From Kiritimatiellota bacterium (GTDB lineage Bacteria > Verrucomicrobiota > Kiritimatiellia > JAAZAB01): a stretch of 5,975 nucleotides of DNA. Shown here piece after piece: positions 1 through 4,775 of the stretch (its first letter is position 1; every line of letters begins with the position of its first letter). A program made the position numbers and the translations under genes. Under the pieces are notes generated by a model that made no database searches, had not been told where the DNA came from, and was given only the letters and a program-made list of their open reading frames with translations. The DNA lies in NCBI GenBank assembly GCA_008636095.1, contig VSJD01000114.1:1-5975 (forward strand). The letters are read 5' to 3'.

Positions 1-779
1 GCCTTGATCACGGATGGGATGAACTCCCGGATATCGCCATCGCAGTGCAGAATAAAAAACAGGCCGTGTTTCGAACAAAACTCGCTGATTTTTTGATGAT
101 ACGGCATCACCATTTTCGCATACACCTTTGGGGAGAACAGCATTCCGTTTTTATAACAAAGGTCCGCAAAGAACCATACGGCGTCAAATTTAAGCCCCCG
201 GCGTAATCCCAATTCCAGCATGGCGAGAACAAAATCCGTCTGGGTGGCAATAATATCCTCAATAAATTCGGGCTCCACTAACATCAACTCCAACGCCTCT
301 TTGAACCCGATTGTCCTTATGGCATACCAGCATGGTTCAACGGGCGATAGCGCTGCGAACTTGCCGTTTTGCCTGTTATTTCGCATGGCTTCTACTGTCT
401 CGTTACTATATCTTTGCCAATCAACCTGCAGTTTTGGCTTGAGTCTTTCCCAATCCGCGCGGGTCTTTACGGTAAAATCCACCTCCAGCGGTGTCGCATA
501 GTTGGTTTTCCAAGTCTTCATCGTAACTCCGTTTTTATCAACGGCCATCGTCCATTCTGATGTCTCTTCCAGAACTTTTTCCTGGAGCTGCAGACTGCAA
601 TCAAAGTGAAATGTTTCTATGTCGTCCAAGCCTAAAAACTTTGAAGGCTCCACCGACGCCGGCAATCCTTCCTTTCGCCAACGTTCGATAGTTTCCGGCC
701 AGAAACAGATTTCAGCCATGGGAATTCTGTCTAAAGTCTTATGTGTAAGCGCGGCTTGGAATCTTTCTTTGCTTGTCAT
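1..779 (-). CDS. Uroporphyrinogen decarboxylase (URO-D) superfamily protein, C-terminus cut by window edge
   Basis: The minus strand is open from an ATG at 777-779 to the window edge, giving 259 residues that begin MTSKERFQAAL. Family signs are the N-terminal pattern KERFQAALTHKTLDRIP (residues 4-20) and the core segment at about 215-246. In that segment FSPKVYAKMVMPYHQKISEF is followed by ILHCDGDI, the counterpart of the family's pattern of Ser-Pro, aromatic, Pro-Tyr-His and His-x-Cys-Gly. Relatives are usually about 330-370 residues, so roughly the last quarter lies outside the window. The family includes haem-pathway UroD and cobalamin-related methyltransferases of the MtaA/MtbA type. The divergent, accessory-type copies found in catabolic loci mostly lack an assigned reaction, and I would not call this one hemE. 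The start is supported by AAAGGA at 790-795. It lies 105 bp downstream of the kinase gene on the same strand. Fold assignment is strong; substrate is unknown. Confidence 0.9.
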   Translation of the reverse strand, partial: MTSKERFQAALTHKTLDRIPMAEICFWPETIERWRKEGLPASVEPSKFLGLDDIETFHFDCSLQLQEKVLEETSEWTMAVDKNGVTMKTWKTNYATPLEVDFTVKTRADWERLKPKLQVDWQRYSNETVEAMRNNRQNGKFAALSPVEPCWYAIRTIGFKEALELMLVEPEFIEDIIATQTDFVLAMLELGLRRGLKFDAVWFFADLCYKNGMLFSPKVYAKMVMPYHQKISEFCSKHGLFFILHCDGDIREFIPSVIK

Positions 780-789
780 AATGTTTTTA

Positions 790-795
790 TCCTTT
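790..795 (-). promoter_or_regulatory. Ribosome binding site of the URO-D-like gene
   Basis: AAAGGA on the minus strand lies 10 nt before the ATG at 779. Almost the same AAAGGAT sequence precedes both dehydrogenase genes, which supports this start codon. Confidence 0.6.
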
Positions 796-829
796 GCCGT
801 AATGGCGCAATTATTTGGAAATTTATGGC

Positions 830-877
830 AGGGCGGTTTCGCCGAAGCCGTTGCGGCGCGCCCGGCGAGTGCGCCCT
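830..877. repeat. REP-like palindromic element between the kinase and URO-D genes
   Basis: A 48-bp GC-rich block is closed by AGGGCG (830-835) and CGCCCT (872-877), a perfect 6-bp outer stem. Inside are two further self-complementary pieces: GGCG-GTTT-CGCC (832-843) and GGCGC ... GCGCC (855-875). The last overlaps the outer stem, so the folds compete. There is no T-run on either side, so it does not look like a classical intrinsic terminator. Its place between two co-directional genes is typical of dispersed extragenic palindromes that stabilise or attenuate polycistronic mRNA. That role is an inference. Confidence 0.5.
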
Positions 878-884
878 ACCCATT

Positions 885-1877
885 CTATTTCCGCCATGAA
901 GCGTTATGAAAAAAATTATCTTCCGGAATCGGGCGTGAAAGGAAACTGCGCCTTTCTTCCCGGGACACCTTGAAAGCGCCGTCAACGCGGACATGACACC
1001 AAGTAAGCGCAATTTGAGGTTTAAGACATTTCATTTCTTCACCGGACAATGTTCCGGCACTTTCTTCGTACGCATCCATGAAACCTTTTGTCGCCTCGGC
1101 ATTAAAATCCGGCGACTGGGTCAACGCCCGGATATCGCCTTTGCCGACCGGTTGTTCATGGGCAGAACAGCCGCAGAGGATCGCAAAGGCAAGGTCATAA
1201 ATTCTGGGGCGCCACGTGCACCAGTCGAAATCCACAAACGCGCGAACACCATCCTTGCCCATGAGAATATTGGCCGGTTGGACATCGCCGTGCACTAGAG
1301 TATGCGGCAGGGCAAGGTAGGCACCCGGCGGCAAATCATGCGATGATTGCGCAATGAGCCGTTCGTAGGGCTCCAAGACAGGACCGGATTCGGGATTCTC
1401 GTTCCTCAACTGTTTGGCGTTCAGTAAAAGCCGTTTCGGATCAGTTTCGCCGCGCGCGCCCATTTTTTCATAGCGGAGCGTGAACCCGCTTCCCACGCGG
1501 TGAAAATTTCCCAAGGCCGTTCCGAGCAACGCGGCATCCGCTTCTGCCCCATCGCGCATGTTTCGTCCTTCAATAAATTCGAAAACTTCCCACAGCATAT
1601 CGCCCTCGCGCCACCAGGTGTTCCCGGCTTCGGATACCAGCGGCGGCTTAACCGGAACGCCTGAGCGCGCAAGATAAAACATGGCCTGATGGTCGAACTG
1701 CACGCGCTTTTCGTCGCAATAATCGGCATGCCTCCGGCGCACAAACCATTGTCCCACGCTTGTGCGAAAAACGTAACACGTGTTCCGGCTGCCGCCCGCT
1801 CCGGAAGCTGAAATGAAACTCCCCAGACGGTAGGCATCGCAGATCCGTTTCCCAATGGTTTGGGCAATATTTTTCAT
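885..1877 (-). CDS. APH-fold small-molecule kinase (aminoglycoside phosphotransferase / homoserine kinase type II-like)
   Basis: A 330-residue cytosolic protein with the two-lobed kinase fold. The N-lobe has a Gly/Ser-rich nucleotide loop (SGAGGSRN, residues 25-32) and a strand with RRR at 47-49 in place of the usual VAIK-like Lys region. The hinge includes WEVFEFIEGRNM (96-107). The C-lobe carries the Brenner motif HGDVQPAN (196-203; catalytic Asp198, Asn203) and the metal-binding Asp of FVDFDW (Asp216), followed by RIYDLAFAI (225-233). This is the APH/choline kinase family pattern, which phosphorylates a hydroxyl on a small molecule with ATP. The substrate cannot be read from sequence; a sugar, amino alcohol or homoserine-like compound is possible, and antibiotic resistance is not implied. 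The stop is TAG. The start has only a weak purine stretch (GGAAGAG) 14 nt upstream, and the outer inverted repeat of the insertion begins 19 bp beyond the ATG, so its native leader may have been altered. Confidence 0.88.
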   Translation of the reverse strand: MKNIAQTIGKRICDAYRLGSFISASGAGGSRNTCYVFRTSVGQWFVRRRHADYCDEKRVQFDHQAMFYLARSGVPVKPPLVSEAGNTWWREGDMLWEVFEFIEGRNMRDGAEADAALLGTALGNFHRVGSGFTLRYEKMGARGETDPKRLLLNAKQLRNENPESGPVLEPYERLIAQSSHDLPPGAYLALPHTLVHGDVQPANILMGKDGVRAFVDFDWCTWRPRIYDLAFAILCGCSAHEQPVGKGDIRALTQSPDFNAEATKGFMDAYEESAGTLSGEEMKCLKPQIALTWCHVRVDGAFKVSREERRSFLSRPIPEDNFFHNASWRK

Positions 1878-1896
1878 ATGAGTAATTTCGGCTCTT

Positions 1897-1924
1897 CCGG
1901 GTTTAGCGTGGGATTTCGCATTGA
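1897..1924 (+). repeat. Outer inverted repeat, left copy
   Basis: The 28-bp sequence begins CCGGGTTTAGCG and ends CATTGA. It matches the reverse complement of 2470-2496 at 25 of 28 aligned positions: 12 identical bases, one T/C difference, GGGATTT, a small gap with one mismatch, then CATTGA. The two copies face each other across 600 bp, as transposon ends do. No transposase remnant lies between them, and I could not find a convincing target duplication. I cannot name the family. Confidence 0.8.
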
Positions 1925-1963
1925 GTGCTATCCTCGGCGATATCCTACCGCTCCACCCCTGCC

Positions 1964-2038
1964 GTCATCCCGCGTGCCCACATCTGTCATCCCGCGTGCC
2001 CACATCTGTCATCCCGCGTGCCCACATCTGTCATCCCG
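1964..2038 (+). repeat. 22-bp tandem repeat, three perfect copies plus a 9-bp partial
   Basis: Units at 1964-1985, 1986-2007 and 2008-2029 are identical. Each begins GTCATCCCGCGTG and ends CCCACATCT. A fourth copy begins at 2030 and runs for nine bases (GTCATCCCG) before becoming the left end of the GIY-YIG cassette. The unit therefore starts with the same nine bases as the cassette terminus. There are no variable spacers, so this is a minisatellite and not a CRISPR array. Its length is not a multiple of three, so frames through it shift. Confidence 0.97.
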
Positions 2039-2386
2039 AGCTTGTCGAGGGATCTCTTTCCTTTTCCACCCCGGCGCGGGCGCCGACCCGAGTCCGAGCA
2101 CACTCTCGGCCAAATCCTCCCACGTCGGATTCATCTTTCCGATCAGGGACTCCTTCTTCTCTCTACGCCAACGCTTCAACTGCTTCTCTCGCGCAATCGC
2201 ATCCCGCGGATCGTTGTACTGCTCGTAGCACGCAAGACGATTCAGGTTGTATCGTTCCGTGAACCCGGACACATCACCCGATCGATGCTGATAGACCCGA
2301 CGCACCAGGCTGTTCGTGACTCAGATATACAGCGTCGTCTGTCCCTTGTTGGTCAGCATGTAAACGTAAAATGCCTCGCGGGACAT
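2009..2386 (-). pseudogene. GIY-YIG endonuclease superfamily protein, interrupted by an in-frame TGA
   Basis: From the ATG at 2384-2386 the minus strand reads MSREAFYVYMLTNKGQTTLYI, then TGA (2321-2323), then VTNSLVRRVYQHRSGD and onward in the same frame to a stop at 2009-2011, 126 codons including the stop. The start matches single-domain GIY-YIG proteins of the UPF0213/YhbQ kind, with VYM for GIY and YI-stop for YIG. The later part has the family's Arg (residues 29-30), FTERYN (42-47), and REKQLKRWRREKK with the metal-binding Glu67, then NPTWEDLAE (86-94). GGA to TGA at codon 22 is the simplest explanation, so the YIG Gly is lost and translation should end after 21 residues. A GTG at 2305 could restart a 98-residue piece without the active-site N-terminus. 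From about residue 99 the frame runs into cassette-end and tandem-repeat DNA (IPRQARDDRCGHAG), which is not native coding sequence. The ATG directly abuts the right cassette repeat. Confidence 0.87.
2030..2056 (+). repeat. Left inverted repeat of the GIY-YIG cassette
   Basis: The 27-bp sequence starts GTCATCCCGAGC and ends TCGAGGGATCTC. Compared with the reverse complement of the right copy it shares the same 12-base start apart from one C/T, and the same 12-base end apart from one G/A. The 3-4 nt centre differs (TTG against GAAG). It lies at the 3' side of the nuclease gene, and the reading frame runs through it. Confidence 0.87.
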
Positions 2387-2414
2387 GAGATTCCTCGACT
2401 TCGCTCGGAATGAC
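2387..2414 (-). repeat. Right inverted repeat of the GIY-YIG cassette
   Basis: On the minus strand this 28-bp sequence begins GTCATTCCGAGCGAAGTCG and ends GAATCTC, directly against the nuclease ATG. Its core CGAGCGAAGTCG is itself partly palindromic. I recognise this type of GTCATTCCGAGCGAAGTCGA sequence as a dispersed repeat in diverse bacterial genomes and metagenomes, often next to GIY-YIG genes. That last point is recollection, not something tested here. Confidence 0.87.
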
Positions 2415-2469
2415 GGACGAAGAATGAAGCATGATTAAACGTTAATATGGCCTCGATTCTTGTTTTGAG

Positions 2470-2496
2470 TCAATGAAAATCCCGCGCTAAACCCGG
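2470..2496 (-). repeat. Outer inverted repeat, right copy
   Basis: On the minus strand the 27-bp sequence begins CCGGGTTTAGCGCGGGATTT and ends CATTGA, pairing with the left copy at 1897-1924. It lies 101 bp beyond the dehydrogenase stop. The two repeats bound everything in the insertion zone except its edges. Confidence 0.8.
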
Positions 2497-2597
2497 TAGG
2501 ACCCACAAATTAATATGCATGCCACGGCAGATCCGCCCGTAGCGAATTTCTTGTGCTCTGCTTGTGCATTTTTGTGGCAAAAAGTTTTGTAATTGTC
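2497..2597. other. Intergenic tail after the second dehydrogenase gene
   Basis: This stretch has no gene. On the minus strand the mRNA would contain a weak imperfect hairpin (ACGGGC-GGATCT-GCCGT, 2524-2541) not followed by a T-run. TTGTG occurs three times on the plus strand at 2551, 2562 and 2572, spaced 11 and 10 bp. I see no convincing terminator. Confidence 0.5.
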
Positions 2598-3536
2598 TCA
2601 AATATATATCTTTTTCGCGGCGGCCGCGTAGCCGCGTTCAAATTCGTTGCCGTCATAACCGGGGTCGTTAGCGGGGATATCCACCAGGCGGCATTCGCGT
2701 CCTTGCTGTTCACGGGAAATACGCCCGGCAAGCATAATTTTGACCGACTCGGTCAGCGCCGGAACAGGCGCAATTGCGTTCTTCTTCGTTTCCATATAGT
2801 CGCAAATCCTGTCCAGGAGTGCCGCGTAAATCTTCGCCGTATCCACCCGGAACTGGTAGGTTGCCTTGGTAGTCATGATAACAAATTCAAATGGCTGCCA
2901 GGCGCCCTGAAACGTATTGTAGGTGGCGGTAACGCCATTGGCGTATTTTACAAAAAAAGTCTCGCAAATTTTCCCATCTATGCTGCTTCTACCCATAAAT
3001 GCGCACGACTGGGCTCCGGTCCCGACGAGGCCTTCAATTCCCTCCACTACGTGGACGGCATAATTGAACTCATCCACGCCGGCGGTTCCAAAGACATTCA
3101 AGATTTTACCCCGTTCGGATTCCGGCTGGCCGGCAAAATTGACAATTTCCTGCGCATATCGGACCGAAGAACTGCCCAGAATCACGGCACCGGCGGCGGC
3201 CAGTTTTTCAATCGTTTTACAGTCCCTGATATTGCCGACAATCGGTTTGTCAATGAACACCGGCTTCTTTTTGGCGATAAACGGCTTGGCATACGCTAGA
3301 TGTTTATCCCAGTTGCAGCTGTGCACAAAGGCAACGTCCACGCAGTCGGCAAGCTCTTCCAGCGTGCGGCAGCGTTTTTCCAGGTTATATTTGCCGATAA
3401 AGGCCTCCACTTCATCATCTCCCCGGAAACCGTCATTATAGACGGCCACGTACCGCGCCCGATTCCCTGTTTTCAAGTACTCCGCAAAGGACTTCGGATG
3501 AGAAATGTCAATATTGACTGCACCAATCCTGATCAT
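2598..3536 (-). CDS. Gfo/Idh/MocA-family oxidoreductase, divergent
   Basis: A 312-residue protein starting MIRIGAVNIDISHPKSFAEY. Predicted NAD(P)-dependent dehydrogenase or related enzyme acting on a sugar, polyol or derivative in the cytosol. The N-terminal half (about 1-120) follows the Rossmann order of the family, with VAFVHSCNWDKHLAYAKPFI at about 68-87 and the catalytic-region motif DKP (96-98), a common variant of EKP. The C-terminal half has EFNYAVHVVEGIEGLV (156-171), whose His162 fits the family's conserved substrate-site His, and a beta-sheet segment FEFVIMTTKATYQF. The usual GxGxxG loop is missing: the first strand reads GAVNIDISHP, so cofactor binding may differ. I chose the ATG at 3534-3536 over one ten codons earlier (3566), because AAAGGAT lies 7 nt before it and the earlier start would overlap the preceding stop. 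It follows the other dehydrogenase by 23 bp; the stop is TGA. Confidence 0.87.
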   Translation of the reverse strand: MIRIGAVNIDISHPKSFAEYLKTGNRARYVAVYNDGFRGDDEVEAFIGKYNLEKRCRTLEELADCVDVAFVHSCNWDKHLAYAKPFIAKKKPVFIDKPIVGNIRDCKTIEKLAAAGAVILGSSSVRYAQEIVNFAGQPESERGKILNVFGTAGVDEFNYAVHVVEGIEGLVGTGAQSCAFMGRSSIDGKICETFFVKYANGVTATYNTFQGAWQPFEFVIMTTKATYQFRVDTAKIYAALLDRICDYMETKKNAIAPVPALTESVKIMLAGRISREQQGRECRLVDIPANDPGYDGNEFERGYAAAAKKIYI

Positions 3537-3543
3537 AGTTTTA

Positions 3544-3550
3544 TCCTTTC
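3544..3550 (-). promoter_or_regulatory. Ribosome binding site deciding the start of the second dehydrogenase
   Basis: GAAAGGA on the minus strand ends 7 nt before the ATG at 3536. The alternative ATG at 3566 lacks such a site and lies across the end of the upstream gene, so this site fixes the start at 3536. Confidence 0.7.
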
Positions 3551-3559
3551 TTAAAAAAT

Positions 3560-4564
3560 TTACCATTTGTATTCAGCTTCGCAAACGGGAACAGGAGCTT
3601 TATTCTTGATTGACTCGTTGACTTTAAAACTGATCACCGCCGCCCGGGCGGCCTTCACCAAGCCATTCGGCGGTTCGGTGTCATTAATAATCGCATCGGC
3701 CAACTGATCAATCTCGATTGCCTGGCCTTTATCCACAATGCCATATTCCAGCCGGGCGCGTTCCTGAGCCTCAAAGCCGAAATAGCTCATTTCCCGAAAA
3801 TCATTGATATATATCGCCTTTCCGGCACAGTAGATTTCCGTGGCTTCTTTCGGGAAAGCGGCGCATCCGGCGCTGGCAATCAAAGTTGTCCCCACGGATC
3901 CATCGGCAAACGTTATCGTGATTACTCCGCTATCCGGGATCTTTACTTTGGCCGGATCAAGAAACGTGCCTCCCGAGGCATAGACCAAAACCGGGGGTGA
4001 CTGAACCAGTTCGCATAATAAGTCGAAGATATGGCACCCTTCGCCCACAAAACGGCCGCCGCCGACTTTGGGATCATGGGTCCAGCTGTCTTCCGGAAAC
4101 GGCGCCTGGATCCGGTGATAAATCATTTTCTTGCCGCTTACCGTATTTAAAAGCCCGCAGGCCTTGGCAACCAGCGGCGCCATGCCGCGGTTATAGCCGA
4201 CCGTATATTTCACGCCGGCTTTATTCACTGCCTCAGCCACGGCCCGGCATTCCTCCCGATTCAACCCCATGGGTTTTTCACAGAGGATATGTTTGCCGGC
4301 TTCGGCCGCCTGAATGCTTAAGGCCGCATGGGAGTCGTGGCGGGTCGTAATAAACACCGCGTGAATCGCCGGGTCCGCGAGAAGCTTGTGCAGATCGGTG
4401 GTGGCATAGTCCGCGCCGGTATCTTTGGCTACCTGATCCGCGACGGCCTGGTCAATATCCATTGCGGCATAAATTCTGAATTTCGGATTTTTCTTCAAAT
4501 TAGGGATATGCATACCCCTGGCAAATCCGCCGCAGCCAATCAGTCCTACATTGATCGTTTGCAT
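3560..4564 (-). CDS. Gfo/Idh/MocA-family NAD(P)-dependent oxidoreductase
   Basis: A 334-residue cytosolic dehydrogenase of the inositol/glucose-fructose oxidoreductase family, which oxidises or reduces sugars, inositols and their derivatives with NAD(P). It has a full Rossmann loop GLIGCGGFARGMH (residues 7-19), an acidic residue at the end of beta-2 (MDID, 35-38, fitting an NAD preference), TTRHDSHA (73-80) and the signature EKPMG (96-100; Lys97 catalytic). It also has GGGRFVGEGCHIFDLLCEL (168-186), in which His178 is the substrate-site His. The GGGR...GEGCH form is typical of the subgroup also found as the C-terminal part of bi-domain (ADH-MocA) oxidoreductases. The length is normal. The start ATG is preceded by AAAAAGGA with 7-nt spacing. 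It is first of a two-gene operon; the 211-bp region upstream carries putative operator and promoter signals. The exact substrate cannot be named. Confidence 0.94.
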   Translation of the reverse strand: MQTINVGLIGCGGFARGMHIPNLKKNPKFRIYAAMDIDQAVADQVAKDTGADYATTDLHKLLADPAIHAVFITTRHDSHAALSIQAAEAGKHILCEKPMGLNREECRAVAEAVNKAGVKYTVGYNRGMAPLVAKACGLLNTVSGKKMIYHRIQAPFPEDSWTHDPKVGGGRFVGEGCHIFDLLCELVQSPPVLVYASGGTFLDPAKVKIPDSGVITITFADGSVGTTLIASAGCAAFPKEATEIYCAGKAIYINDFREMSYFGFEAQERARLEYGIVDKGQAIEIDQLADAIINDTEPPNGLVKAARAAVISFKVNESIKNKAPVPVCEAEYKW

Positions 4565-4571
4565 CGAATAA

Positions 4572-4579
4572 TCCTTTTT
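4572..4579 (-). promoter_or_regulatory. Ribosome binding site of the first dehydrogenase
   Basis: AAAAAGGA on the minus strand, followed by TTATTCG and the ATG at 4564. It is the same type of site as for the second dehydrogenase and the URO-D-like gene. Confidence 0.65.
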
Positions 4580-4656
4580 GGGATGGTTTGTTCCGTAAGG
4601 ACGCTGTTAAAGTTGTATCGCACCTGCCCTGCACGATGTTCCTTTTTCGGAAGTTA

Positions 4657-4685
4657 ATCTAACATACGGACCGGCCCGGCGTAAA
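4657..4685 (-). promoter_or_regulatory. Weak candidate promoter for the dehydrogenase operon
   Basis: On the minus strand TTTACG (4680-4685; 4 of 6 to the -35 consensus) is followed after 17 bp by TTAGAT (4657-4662; 3 of 6). Shifting one base to TAGATT gives 4 of 6 with an 18-bp spacer. Such a poor match would fit an activator-dependent promoter, and three TGCA motifs lie just upstream. This is inference. Confidence 0.27.
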
Positions 4686-4695
4686 TGTTCGATCC

Positions 4696-4721
4696 TGCAA
4701 TTCTATTGCACTATTTTGCAC
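4696..4721. promoter_or_regulatory. Putative operator: three TGCA motifs one helical turn apart
   Basis: TGCA occurs at 4696, 4707 and 4717, so the starts are 11 and 10 bp apart. The last two are part of a direct repeat TTGCAC (4706-4711 and 4716-4721). They lie on one face of the DNA, between the araC-type gene and the first dehydrogenase, just upstream of the candidate -35. AraC-family proteins bind with two helix-turn-helix units to successive major grooves, which fits this spacing. Binding by the neighbouring regulator is inferred. Confidence 0.38.
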
Positions 4722-4775
4722 CTTAAAGAGCTGGGTGGCCCCAATGAAAACCTAAACGACTTGGGCAATAATCCG

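Larger units (their letters stand above)
1878..2597. other. Gene-poor insertion zone between the kinase and dehydrogenase genes
   Basis: About 720 bp without an intact gene. In order it holds an outer inverted repeat, a 39-bp spacer, three 22-bp tandem repeats, a GIY-YIG cassette with its own inverted repeats, a 55-bp AT-rich spacer (2415-2469), the other outer repeat, and about 100 bp of plain intergenic DNA (2497-2597). Plus-strand open frames across it are low-complexity readings of the repeats. I see no T-tract terminator after the dehydrogenase stop at 2598. Confidence 0.8.

Noticed and set aside
220..909. Plus-strand frames of 63-96 residues at the left end
   Set aside because: They are antisense to the URO-D-like and kinase genes, which have clear family motifs.
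1964..2038. CRISPR-like array
   Set aside because: The units are directly contiguous with no variable spacers, only three copies, and no cas genes nearby.
2321..2323. TGA read as glycine (a recoded genetic code as in some candidate phyla)
   Set aside because: The five other genes have no internal TGA, use GGA freely for Gly, and the second dehydrogenase ends with TGA. One disrupted gene of a mobile cassette is better explained by mutation.
1860..2413. Plus-strand frames of 113-162 residues in the insertion zone
   Set aside because: They are overlapping readings of the 22-bp tandem repeats and the antisense of the GIY-YIG gene, with repeated His-Pro/Cys-Pro peptide patterns typical of repeat translation.
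2553..3299. 248-residue plus-strand frame as a gene
   Set aside because: It lies antisense to the well-supported second dehydrogenase, has no family motifs and no good ribosome site.
3537..3566. Earlier ATG (3566) as start of the second dehydrogenase
   Set aside because: It would overlap the upstream stop, lacks a ribosome site, and the extra ten residues (MVNFLRKDKT) are the translation of the Shine-Dalgarno region.
4639..4652. TTCC-TTTTTC-GGAA hairpin as a terminator
   Set aside because: A 4-bp AT/GC stem without a following T-run, located in the leader of the dehydrogenase operon; too weak.
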